A stretch of DNA of 28,570 nucleotides, from assembly GCA_004335635.1 (NCBI GenBank), contig QAXH01006109.1, positions 1 through 28,570 of the forward strand, read 5' to 3'. The translations under genes were made by a program, and so were the position numbers. Positions 1-9,610 of this stretch are shown in pieces. This DNA is from Chloromonas sp. AAM2 (taxonomy: Eukaryota; Chlorophyta; Chlorophyceae; Chlamydomonadales; Chlamydomonadaceae). Below the pieces are notes generated by a model. That model worked only from the letters and a program-made list of their open reading frames with translations. It was not told where the DNA came from and did not search any database. The stretch's first letter is position 1. The number at the start of each line of letters is the position of its first letter.

Positions 1-222
1 GGGAGAGAGGGAGAGAGGGAGAGAGGGAGAGAGGGAGCGCGGGAGCGCGGGAGCGCGGGAGCGCGGGAGAGCGGGAGAGCGGGAGAGCGGGAGAGCGGGA
101 ACGAGGGAGCGAGGGAGCGAGGGAGAGCGGGAGCGCGGGAGCGCGGGAGCGCGGGAGCGCGGGAGAGAGCGCGGGGGAGCGCGGGAGAGCGGGGGAGCGG
201 GAGAGCGGGAGAGCGGGAGCGC
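1..222. repeat. purine-rich GGGAGA / GGGAGCGC low-complexity tract
   Basis: The first 222 bases contain no T and consist of variants of gggagaga, gggagcgc and gggagagc in head-to-tail order. The first 36 bases are pure purine. It starts at the window edge, so the true length is unknown. Such a tract could form triplex or G-rich structures; that is inference from composition. No coding frame is convincing on either strand. Confidence 0.9.
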
Positions 223-351
223 AATTGACAACATCTACAAATCTTACGCCTCACATGTGCATCACGTGCGACTGGGTTAAGTGACTGCTGCACCTCGGGA
301 TTTGTTTCTGTTGTGCGGTCAGTCAGCACTGCCATGCTAAAGAATACTCAC
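223..351. other. non-repeat spacer, possibly intron of the left-hand minus gene
   Basis: This stretch lies between the purine tract and the first minus-strand exon candidate. On the minus strand it starts with the GTGAGT donor that closes that exon. A possible 33-nt minus exon (cag at its start, QSLNPVARDAH, then GTGAGG) can be read near 260-292 but is too short to support. Confidence 0.3.
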
Positions 352-1981
352 CGCTTCAGCTAGGGATACGAATCTGCCCTTCCGGATTGTGCCTTGTGGG
401 CCCTCATGACCCCACTCAAACGTCGCGTCTTTGTTGTCCGTGAACAGCGCAAAAGATCCCTCGTCCCGGTAAGGCTTGTGCCGTCCGTTCAGCCTCTTGA
501 TTATGACAGTGTTCAGAGATTTGATGGCGGCCATTTCATTCCCTGGATGGCTGTCGGCAAAAATTGTTCGTTGTACGCTGTTCGTTGTACGCTGGCGCCA
601 CTGGGAACGACATGCCATTCATTTGATGCTGGCTTGTGGCTGTTCTGGCGGAGCGATCCAAGCCCCTGCACCACTATCGTTGAGAGCAAGAATGTAGCCG
701 ACACTGGTGGTGTTTTTCCGACTGTCCAAGGTGCTGCGCCGGTTTAACTGTCCAAGACCCTTAGCTTGTTGACTGTCCATTCGCAAGCCGAATCACTATG
801 ATGAATAGAGCAAAAGTAGCTCCCGGGACTCCTGCACACTAGCTTCAGTTGTTCGACTGTCCAAGGTGGTGCGCCGGTCCCAGATCCTTACCTTCGAAGA
901 AGGGAGACTACTAGCAACTGCGTCGGCTACAGCGCCTGCCGATGCCTTGATGGCCTCTGCGGATGCGCCAGTTGTGCCATTTCCGCTGGTCTCAGGCGGC
1001 TTCGATGACAGCAGGCGCAGGGCACCGCTCCGAATCTCAAAGGTCAGTAATCTCTGGCACAGCCATACAGGACGTGACATGAGTGCAGCCATGAGCGCTT
1101 GCGCGGCTGCTATACTACACAGAGTGCTGGACAGTTTGATCAAGTAGGAAGGGTCGCATGTCCAGGTTGTTGCAACGGTTGAGGTCATACGTTTTGTTGG
1201 CCGGTCATAGATTTATTTTTAGTTTGAAGCCTTGTGCAATGACTATGGGACTAGGTTGGTGTGGCACAGGTTGGCACCAAAGGACTGGTCGGAGAACAGA
1301 CGTCAGACAGGAAAGTGGCAGGACGTAAAGTATGTGCACAGGTAGATGTTCAAACAAAGCACCGCCCCAAGTTCAGTGAAGAATAGTGGGTTCCTCCAGA
1401 ACTGCCAACATGTACTGTATGGCGTTAAGGCAGGAGTCACGAGCATGTCCTGTTGGCATACTGATCCAGGGCACGCATACTCATGGGTGGCACCACTGTC
1501 CCGAATCCGGATACCAGCTCATCTCAGCAACCACTGAGCTGACGTGAACGATCAAAGGGTCGATGAAAGGATGAAATGGTCTTAGCGTCAAAAAAAAGAA
1601 AGGAAGCTCTCAGCATGTTCCAGGTTTCGTCAAAGCCCGCTCGTGCATTACGCCGTTGTTGCGTTTCGTATCTGTCCCCGACATCGCCCACCAAGCGCCC
1701 ACAATCAATGACTCAGGTAAAACTACCCGAATTGCGTACCGATGGGGGCGGTAGAAGTCTTTTGAAGCTTGAAGCGTAAGGACACCGTACTAGGATCGAT
1801 TTGTTGTTCGACTTACCCTTCGGCAGACCATGGGCGTCACACAGACATGCTCCGAAGACAGTCCCACGCACATAATCGTAAGCCGGTAAATACTTGCTGG
1901 GAACCTCAGTCGTTGGCCGCGTTGGCAAGTTACGGGCCGCGGAGCGTGTGACATGGGCGGTCGGAGAGCGGCGATTGCGAC
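352..1981 (-). CDS. unrecognised multi-exon gene (partial, exon set incomplete)
   Basis: I do not recognise this gene. Four minus-strand segments look coding. (A) 1817-1981 follows a cag acceptor and ends at GTAAGT; it carries PSKYLPAYDYVRGTVFG. (B) starts at 1711 after ctgag, joins A in phase, and carries VGDRYETQQRRNARAGFDET; its 3' end near 1520-1560 is unresolved. (C) 892-1053, 54 codons, is bounded by gccag and GTAAGG and reads RLLTFEIRSGALRLLSS followed by an Ala-rich stretch. (D) starts at 591 or 600 and ends at 352 with GTGAGT, reading FALFTDNKDATFEWGHE. C and D join in phase; the B to C link does not fit, so an exon is missing or B belongs elsewhere. Neither the true start nor the stop is identified. 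A transposon-encoded protein cannot be excluded. Confidence 0.35.
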
Positions 1982-2119
1982 CTGATTGCGGGGTTTCCTC
2001 AAGATGCTTAGCCCTTGATGCCGAGTTTCCAAAACAAGGCTCATTCTGCGGGCCTTGTCCGATCCCGACCTAGTATGCGTGCGTCAGACAGCCCAATCAT
2101 GTGCTGGTCAACAGACAAT

Positions 2120-2172
2120 CCATTGACCGGATCACGTGTTGATTAGTTCCATTGACCGGATCACGTGTTGAT
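2120..2172. repeat. direct repeat, 2 copies of 24 bp
   Basis: The 24-bp unit beginning ccattgaccggatcacgtg occurs at 2120-2143 and again at 2149-2172 without a mismatch, separated by 5 bp. Confidence 0.9.
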
Positions 2173-2306
2173 AAGTTATGTTCAACAGTTACTGCGGTTT
2201 TTGGTTGGAGCGACCTCAGCAGTGAGCTACCGGTTGCAGTGCTGTAGCAGACTATTGGGCAGTATCGACATGCACACAAGTGCTGCAGAAATTCTCACAT
2301 TTGGTC

Positions 2307-2375
2307 GCCCATCTTGCACAATCCGACAGTAACCAAACTGCCGCCCATCTTGCACAATCCGACAGTAACCAAACT
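2307..2375. repeat. direct repeat, 2 copies of 33 bp
   Basis: The unit starting gcccatcttgcacaatccga is present at 2307-2339 and 2343-2375 with a 36-bp period and no mismatches, implying a recent duplication. Confidence 0.92.
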
Positions 2376-2564
2376 AAAGGAATTCAAAGGTCAGGCCACA
2401 GGCATAGGCTGGTAAGCAAGGCAGTTGCCGGCTCGTCAAAACCTTCAATTCAAAGAGGCAAGCCTGAAGCACAGCGTGTTGTTAAAAATGCAATCCCCAG
2501 AAACAACTTGCTAGGCACCCGGTTCAAGCTGGCAAAACATGATGGTGGAGATTGATGAACAATG

Positions 2565-2665
2565 AACGTTGCTATGAGTACCCAATGCACGTTGCTATGA
2601 GTACCAATGCACTCGGGACAGGCAATCAACGTTGCTATGAGTACCCAATGCACGCGGGGACAGGC
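2565..2665. repeat. direct repeat, three copies of about 25 bp
   Basis: The core cgttgctatgagtac(c)caatgcac appears near 2565, 2588 and 2627. The flanking gggacaggca is also repeated. Confidence 0.88.
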
Positions 2666-2923
2666 AAACCATGCACGCTGCTGTGCCACCTTGTATGCAG
2701 TAAATGAGTGTTGGAAGTAAGGGGATGAGAAGGGGGCGTGGTAGGCGATGTGTTGTTCCTTCAAAGATGTGGGGCGTTGACGATGTGACGGGCCTGAGAA
2801 TGACGTAGCTGCCGAACAACTAATATCTTACTCTGTGGTGGGCTCTGCGCCTGCCCCGTGATGGGCATAGCAGCCAGACAACTGTGACGAGATGCAAGCA
2901 CGATAAGCGTTGTGTTCTTCCCC

Positions 2924-5900
2924 TCAAATGGTCGGCACTGATGTTGGTGTGGGCGGTGGCAGTGAGATGGGTTTGCCCTGTGCTTCGTCCATGGCCGCCC
3001 CCTCCTCCCTCTTGATGGCCACCAGGTAGGCGGCAAGCGGCAACAGGTCCTGGAGCCTGCAGCGCGATAAAACGATTGAGACAGTGACCCCGCAGCCTGG
3101 GCTTCCCTCACCAACGGTCCTTCCAAACACTTTGAACACTTCCAAAGACTTGGCGCTCGCGAACAGTTCTGATTCACAGGCTACAAACAAGGCCTCACGC
3201 GAGTTGTCCCGCCTGGTGTCAAAAAGACGGGCTGAGCGGGGCACCCCATGTCGCGCCCACTACGTGGCTGCATGGGTCGTACAAGTGCGCTTCAAGTGTC
3301 TCATGCCTGATGCGCCCGCCGTACCTTATGACCAGCAGCTTGGCGAATCCGAACGCCGCTGTGACCGCTAGTGGCACTTCCACCACGTCCTGCCACCACC
3401 TCACTGGCAGGGCTGCCAGCGTCAGGTTACGCACACCGTCCAGCAACCGAACCTGAGGCCAGCCAGGCAGCAGGCAGTCAGGCAGGCAAGTAGGCCACGT
3501 GAGAAGAAATGGTATGGGAATGTAATGGAACCTAACGGAAGCAATTCAACCTGAAAGGTTCACCCATCTCAACTTAATGTTCACTTTTGCCGTGCTCAAG
3601 TCGGAGGCGTCTGTTGCTTGAAGAAAGCAGGGGCACAGCACCATGGAAGCTTCAGGCAGGCAGGTAGGCAGGCAGGCAGGCCTGCAAGGTGCTGAACAAC
3701 TCTACCAAGGTGACGAACAACTCTACCAAGGTGACGAACAACTATACCAAGGTGACGAACAACTCTACCGAGAAAGCAGGCAGATCGCTTGATACTGATA
3801 TTGATACTGATACTGATATTGATACTGATATTGATTGTGCTGGGAAGATGTGCCATCTTGGACACGGATGGGCTGCAGCACCGCAGGCCTGCCTGCCATC
3901 GTTTTGAAGGTTAGAGTAATGGATCGATTACGATACTACATGGTTGGTAACAATGATACTAAATTAATGAATTGATAATGAGGATGTTACACTAATGAAT
4001 TGATAAATCCATGAACTGATGTTGAATGAATGGATCGGCGTGGGAGGTATCTGCTGGTCTCAAAAGGTGGCAGCACTGAGGAGTTTTGATTGATGAAAAC
4101 CAAGTCCACGCTCACCATGATGATGAGCGCCACGAAGGGCCAGCCGTACGCTGCCATGAGTTCCTTGCTCGCGGACATCAGCTGCGAGGACCGGTCCAAG
4201 GCAGCTTTCCCCTCACGACCTGTGCATGAACGCACACACACCACACAAACGGTGGCCATGTGACGTGAGCGGTGCAAGACGCTGCCTTGCCCTCACGAGC
4301 TGTACAGACAAACATACACAAGCACACACGTTAATCACTCTAGCAAATGCCTGATGATCCAATGGTCGCTTTCCCACCAGTCATGGTGAGTGCTCATAGT
4401 ATGATCAATATATATGTATGTATATACCGTAGTTTAGTAGTTCATAAAATTTGGTGATCACATAATTTATTGACGGCCAAAAAACTGGTTTCAACCCGGA
4501 ACTCCGTTCTATATTTGGTGACGGCTGGCGGCCAGACTTGTCAACCTGTTTTACATTTGGTGACGGGCCGCCCGCAAGGGCGAAAAAAAATCGATTTGGT
4601 GATGAAACCAGTGAAATCCTTAAGAATGACATGGGGCGTTGCCAAAGCAATAGAGCATTCCCAGTCATTGCAGGGAGCACTGTAATGCATCCCTGGTGCG
4701 CATGTTGAGGGCAAAGCATGTGTCATGTTCATGCTGTGTGATTAAAACTGCCAGTCGCACTCAAGGATCCTCATTTTTTGGCGCGAAAATGTCAAGGTAA
4801 AAAAACGGTTCCGATTTTGGTGACGATTTGAAGGCCGACCTGGTATTTTGTTCTACATTTGGTGACGGAACGGGACCAAAGTTGGAAAATTGACAATTGG
4901 TGACGACCCCATCACCAAGATAATCATCAAGTTTATGAATACTACGGTATATATGTATGTATATATTGTATGATGATATGTGTGTGTGTGTATATGTATG
5001 TGTCGATAAACATCTGACGTGACAAGAAGCGAGAAGAACCCATCAGTACACTCTTTGCGTCCTTACTACACTCGCACACAGTCATCTCTGCAACACCATG
5101 CTTCAGAACGATCAAAAACAACCACTGATTTGCCCGGGAGCTTTATTACTCCATCTGGTGCCGGTTTCTTGCCACCGCTTCCAAAGTTTGGTCAGGTTTT
5201 CGTAGGTTCCTTGCATTCTATTAGATATCTCTTGTACGGCAGAGAATTAGGGAGAGCACAAGGAGTACAAAAACTGCTTGCTCTGACCGTGCCCCCCATT
5301 CTCTACCACTGAATGATGCCATGGCACTCATTGGTCTTACTCCAGCTGTACGTCCCTGGGATTTGCCTTGTAGAATTGCCGCATGCACCGATAGCTGCAC
5401 TGACAGCAGACGCGACACAATCCTGCTTCAGCCAAAAGAACCATGCAATTCCACTGTAAAACGTGCACACCTTCTAGTATTGCCGCGTGCACGGACAGCT
5501 GCACTGACAGCAGGCGAGGCACAGTCCAGGGAAGCGGCACCACTAGCAGCGACAGCGCCTGAAGGGGCAGGGCTCGCGCGTTGAACAGGCAATCAACCCA
5601 CCTGCAGCGAAGCAAAGTTTTGGCAAGGCAAGCACGCCAAAACAAGGTAGTTCTGATGCTCAATAAGTACTGAAGCGCAGCAGAAAAGACGGTGTTTTTC
5701 CATAACAAATGCCTGACAATCAAATACTGGTGAAATCCTGGTTGGCTTCTTGCAGTAGGTACACAGAGCAAAGAGACGTTGAGGCAGGCAGGTTAAGGTC
5801 CATATCTAAAGTGCGGCATGATTGATCCAAAACCTTGTTGTCAGAACACACACAGTGCTGTACTCGAACCGCAACTGTCACAACCAACACAAGAACTGGA

Positions 5901-8677
5901 AGGCTTTTTTGAGAACGCACCCTCCCACCCTCATCCTAACCGTTCTTGCCCAAACCGCCCTCCTGCTCACCATACACGTTTCAATTGCATACCCACAGCC
6001 GGCAGCACTCCTCGCACTTCCGCCACCGCTTTCCGCATTGCAGCCATCAACCCTGTCCGCGCCCCGGCCGCCCCGGGCCCCGCCGCCGCCACGCTCTCCG
6101 TCACGCCCGCAGCAGCTGCCGATACCGTCCCCAGCCCATTCGTCTCCACGCCACCGCCCTTCTCTGCCATTTCTGAAGTACTAGCCGCGGCCCCGCTCAC
6201 CACCCTCCCCTCCTCCCGTTCCCGCGCCCGTTGCTGCTGTTCAGATTCGCCATGTGCACCGCTTGTAGTGCCGTTGCTTTTCTGCCCTGGGGTCTCACCA
6301 GCAGTAGTGCCTGCAGCTGTCTGTGTGGCTGTAGTAGCTGCTGCTGCGGTTTCTGTCGTTTCTGCTGGTGCTGCTGTGGCTTTGGCTGCTTCTGCAGCAA
6401 CTGCTGCTGCAGCAGAGACAGCAATGGCTGCTTGTCTCTGGGGCGACACTGCTAACAGTGCCGCTGCTGAAGCCGCTGTCGATGATAGTAAGATATTCAA
6501 AGGCAGGGCGAGCAGGAAGAACAACACAATGCACAGTTGGTATCCTGCACACACAGCAGAGCTTGGCTCAGGGTCAAAAGCAGAAAACGACCACCAGGGT
6601 GCTGTTTCGAAAACAGGCCAGACCAGAGATGCCATTTCTGATCTCCTCTTGTTTTGTGGCAATTTGCAATTGTACGTTCTAGGAGAACACTGAAACTGAC
6701 AAGAGCACAAAGAGGTGACAAGTAGGTTGAGTGTGTCAAAGGGCTTGATGGTTCAAACTGGTTGCGGTACAGTTCAAACTGGTTGCAGTACGGTTCAAAC
6801 TGGTCGCAGTACGGTTCGAACTGGTTGCAGTACGGTTCAAACTGGTTGCAGTGCGGTCAAAATTGGTCCATGGTATGAATTTTCAAGTATGATGTTGTGC
6901 CACTGGCCGTAAATGATGATGTGATGCGATTGTTTTCCAACGTGTTGGGCTCGTTTACCCAGGAGGTCCACTGGCCAGGTGATGTTGTTGAGGGGTGCTG
7001 GGGGTGATGTTGTTGAGGGATGTTCGGAGGGTACGTGCATCAACTGCAGTCTTGATAGAGATGGAAACAAATTGCCGGGCAGGGATTGCTTCACCCACCA
7101 ACGTTGCTCTCCAGAAACGTAGACTCCAGGTAAAGCCACCAGGGGTTGGCTGACGTGCATATGGTAGTGCCGACCAGCGCATCAGATGCTGCATGGGCAG
7201 AAGGTAGATCGAGCAGCGGTAATGATGACACATGTATGAGAAGCAATGACACATGTATGAAAAGAGGGCTGACACATGTATGAGACCAGGGATGACACCA
7301 AGAGGGCTCGTGGGCCAGCTGCTATCGTCTTTTGGTTCAAAGCGATGCAGAGCGATGCAAAGCGAAACCTGCCTGACTATACCTCACTATGTGTCAACCA
7401 TGCAAGCAAGACTATGACTGTTATGTTCAAAGCGATGCTTTGTGAAAACCTGCGAATGCCGTGTAGCAATGATGATGGTGATAATGATGGTGATGGCACA
7501 GCTGGCAGCATGCACATGCTTGCTTGCAAAGACCTGCACGATGCAAGAACGGATGCTTGCGGTTCGTTCATGCGCCAGGTCCGATCATGATGTGTTCACG
7601 GCGGCATGATGATGGGTTGGCACATTCTCCACGCTCCCTTGTCGACTCACGCTCATGTCAGCCCTGGCTACCTTATGTTTGCACACTCTTATGTTCGCAG
7701 GGATGCTTTATTATGTTTGCAAAGTGATGATGATGATGATGATGACCAAGGCGAAGCGAAAAGGGCCCTTGGAGTTGCCCAGAAACCAACGTCCATTCTC
7801 CACAATTCGCAGAACTCTGCCGACTCGAGCTCTGTCAACCCATGTTGTTCGACATTCCTCGTGTCAATTCATGCTGGCCAATCCACAGTGGGCTACCATG
7901 TGTGCATGGGTGCATGCACACTCACTCATGTTGGTCAGTCGCTGAGATATCCGGTGCAATAGAAAGGCTGCGCCATCCTTCCCCATGTACAGCAACACAA
8001 TGGGCCAGAAGTGAGTCCGCAATAACTGTGCTGCTGTGGAAAGCAGCTGCACTGCAGCGCTCGGGGGTAACAGATCAACCAACTGCCAGCGCCTGGCTGG
8101 CTGGCTGGCCACAGCTGGAGCGCCGCCGCTGGTGGTGGTGGTGGTGGTGTTGCTGTCTGCATGCCTGCCTGAGGTAGATGGTTGCTCTGGGGAGGCAGAT
8201 GCTGGGCTGTCTGGGGGCAAAACCGGTTCTGAGGGTCTGGAAGCAAGGAAGGTGGTGACATGGCACACATGGATGACACTGCATCACCCCCTGATTCATC
8301 CTTACAAACCATGCGAGCCTTACGGTTGTCCAGGATGCTTGGGTAGCTTGAGAAGACACGTGCTGGAGCAATGCAACACTCACTGGCTGGCACTGGCTTC
8401 CGTGCTGCATAGCCGTCTTCTCTGTCTCAAGCGAGGTAGGAATCCGCCATGCTGCCTGCACCGATATGTTGTGATGCACGATGCGACGGATCTGTGCGCG
8501 AGAAAGCTCTCAAGACAGTGGTTGCCTTGCTACAAGAACCCGTTCTCAGTCTCACCTTGAGGTCGATGACTCAAGCAAGGGGTGCGGCAAGGCAAGTGCA
8601 GGGCTGAGGAGCTTAATTGGGCGAGCATCGCAATTCAAAGTGCGCCTTTTGAGCGCTTGCCCGCCTGCCGCCCGCAT
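2924..8677 (-). CDS. predicted mitochondrial multi-pass membrane protein, family unknown (7 exons, 525 aa)
   Basis: Seven exons join in frame: 8677-8556, 8455-8384, 8236-7926, 6544-5993, 4219-4116, 3452-3325 and 3212-2924 (TGA at 2926-2924). All acceptors are AG and all donors GT. Residues 1-64 are Arg/Ser/Leu-rich with almost no acid and include LPRLRQRRRLCSTEASAS, typical of a mitochondrial presequence. A Pro/Ser/Thr linker follows (about 66-115). Hydrophobic segments lie at about 137-150 (HFWPIVLLYMG), 171-189 (LCIVLFFLLALPLNILL), 377-390 (YGWPFVALIIM) and 410-429 (VEVPLAVTAAFGFAKLLVI). Between the second and third sits an Ala/Thr-rich insert of about 150 residues. The C-terminus is soluble with a basic helix. 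Location and topology are inferred. The exon 4 donor could instead be at 5978 or 5971; 5993 keeps phase with exon 5. It is divergent from the plus gene starting at 8988. I cannot name the family. Confidence 0.6.
3656..3682. repeat. GGCA-type microsatellite
   Basis: Repeats of ggca(g) with minor variation, in intron 5 of the minus-strand membrane-protein gene. Confidence 0.8.
3694..3775. repeat. 21-bp minisatellite, 4 copies
   Basis: The unit gaacaactctaccaaggtga(c) repeats at 3694, 3715, 3736 and 3757 with one or two changes per copy. It lies in intron 5 of the minus gene. Because 21 is a multiple of 3 it reads open in several frames, which is an artefact of the period. Confidence 0.92.
3788..3836. 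repeat. hexanucleotide microsatellite (GATACT/GATATT)
   Basis: Alternating gatact and gatatt units follow the 21-bp array almost directly, inside the same intron. Confidence 0.88.
4281..4302 (-). repeat. upstream copy of the exon 5 acceptor and exon start (membrane-protein gene)
   Basis: On the minus strand tacag followed by CTCGTGAGGGCAAGGCAGC mirrors the real junction acag|GTCGTGAGGGGAAAGCTGC at 4219. The copy's AG would place a 3' splice site at 4299, 80 nt upstream of the real one; use of it would shift the frame. Confidence 0.7.
4409..4965. mobile_element. MITE-like non-autonomous element with terminal inverted repeats and 18-bp flanking direct repeats
   Basis: The core 4427-4947 starts CCGTAGT and ends ACTACGG. 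The arms continue as an imperfect inverted repeat: left ccgtagt(ttagtag)ttcataaaatttggtgat, right reverse complement ccgtagta-ttcataaacttgatgatta. The identical 18-mer tatatatgtatgtatata lies immediately outside each end (4409-4426 and 4948-4965) in direct orientation, as a target-site duplication would. The interior has no coding capacity but holds at least seven direct copies of (T)TTGGTGA(C/T). It sits in intron 4 of the membrane-protein gene. The 18-bp length is long for a cut-and-paste transposon, and the flank is AT/TG-rich, so some of it may belong to the element or to a microsatellite target. Confidence 0.72.
5372..5523. repeat. direct repeat, two copies of about 45 bp
   Basis: attgccgcatgcaccgatag and the following ctgcactgacagcagacg near 5376-5420 recur at 5481-5523 with about five differences. 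It lies in intron 4 of the minus gene. Confidence 0.8.
6751..6870. repeat. 21-bp minisatellite, about 6 copies
   Basis: The unit gttcaaactggttgcagtac(g) starts at 6751, 6772, 6793, 6814 and 6835, with a degraded sixth copy at 6856. It lies in intron 3 of the membrane-protein gene and has the same period as the unrelated array at 3694. Confidence 0.93.
7224..7292. repeat. short tandem repeat of tgacacatgtatga
   Basis: Three close copies of tgacacatgtatgaga/aaa at about 22-24 bp spacing plus a partial fourth, within intron 3 of the minus gene. Confidence 0.85.
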
Positions 8678-8987
8678 CGCACAAATGTCACCGCTTATCA
8701 GGCAGGCAGCTCGTCGCTGATGAATGGCGACCAGCCCGTACAGTTGAGCCTGACCGCTGTTGGAGGCCTAATCGCTCGTCCAATCGCAAAGTTTTTGCAT
8801 TGCCCGTAACAATCAATGGCCGTTTTTCCGGCCAAGCCCTAGTTGACTTATCTGAATTGACCACCCCGTGCTATAGCCATACTGCGCCATGAGCTCAATG
8901 CGCAAGTGTCGCATTGCTCTGCACTGAAACTTGGAATTCAAATCTTCCTACACCGCAAGCCGGTGTTCACCGTCCACCCCGCGCCAT
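8678..8987. promoter_or_regulatory. shared divergent promoter region
   Basis: Only 310 bp separate the start codon of the minus membrane-protein gene (8677) from that of the plus PH/DUF4476-like gene (8988), so both promoters and both 5' UTRs must fit here if the starts are right. I see no clear TATA box. A small inverted repeat (tggccg / cggcca, 8817-8834) lies near the middle. A short upstream reading frame precedes the plus gene and is listed separately. Confidence 0.5.
8889..8927 (+). other. possible upstream ORF (12 codons)
   Basis: ATG at 8889 followed by an in-frame second ATG at 8898 and TGA at 8925-8927, 60 nt before the proposed start at 8988. It would regulate translation only if the transcript begins upstream of 8889, which cannot be seen. 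Confidence 0.3.
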
Positions 8988-9570
8988 ATGGGCGCTGGGG
9001 CATCGCGCAATGCGTTAGCAAACATTGTAGACCAGTCAGTAGACAATCTGGACAAGCCATGGCGGACGGGAGAGGAAATGTGCTTCTTGGCCGTACCTCA
9101 GGAGCAAGAGTTGTTGAAGGTGTGCGTATGTGTGTGTGTGTGTGTGTGTGTGATACTCCATGCGCCCTGCTCCACCCATGCAGGCTCACACATTGCTTGC
9201 ATGACAATGCCCAAGGCAAGGCATGCTGTGAAAACATGCAGAAAAGCAGTACCGTCGTGTTGGAAGTTGGGCGACATGGCGTGCGGCTGTTGCGACCGAA
9301 GCTCATGGCGCCCTTGCTCGTGTTTCCCTGGGGACAGATACACAGCTGGTGAGGCTGCACGTGTGCAGCTAACGGATCCAGAGCAGAAACCAATCGATGT
9401 CAAAAGGCACAGTGGCATGTTCGGCATGACATGCCAGCACAGTTGTGAAGACGAAGCACGCTTTGCGCACGCACAGGTCACCAGCACACATATATTTTCG
9501 TGGAATTCAGTTGCTCCATCCTACAGCAAGAAAACGCGCTCTCGATGTACAGCGTACACACACACACACA

Positions 9571-9610
<40 letters not shown>

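Larger units (their letters stand above)
1982..2923. other. intergenic stretch with three short tandem duplications
   Basis: No convincing exon is seen. It holds three short direct repeats, listed separately, and would contain the 3' UTR of the minus gene ending at 2924 and possibly 5' exons of the left-hand minus gene. No TGTAA poly(A) motif on the minus strand was found just below 2924. Confidence 0.5.

Noticed and set aside
3056..3112. Possible intron inside the last exon of the membrane-protein gene (GTGAGG donor, tgcag acceptor)
   Set aside because: Splicing there breaks the frame, whereas the unspliced sequence is open from 3212 to the TGA at 2924.
3694..3836. CRISPR-like appearance of regular repeats
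   Set aside because: Units are contiguous with no unique spacers; it is a minisatellite in an intron of a eukaryotic gene.
5818..6693. 291-codon plus-strand open frame, Ala/Pro/Ser-rich
   Set aside because: It is antisense to the 552-nt exon of the minus membrane-protein gene; the minus frame has splice borders in phase with neighbouring exons and a hydrophobic helix, and the low-complexity GC-rich DNA keeps both strands open.
8036..8560. 174-codon plus-strand open frame
   Set aside because: It overlaps three spliced minus-strand segments (exons 1-3 of the membrane-protein gene), is rich in Cys/Trp/His, and shows no domain.
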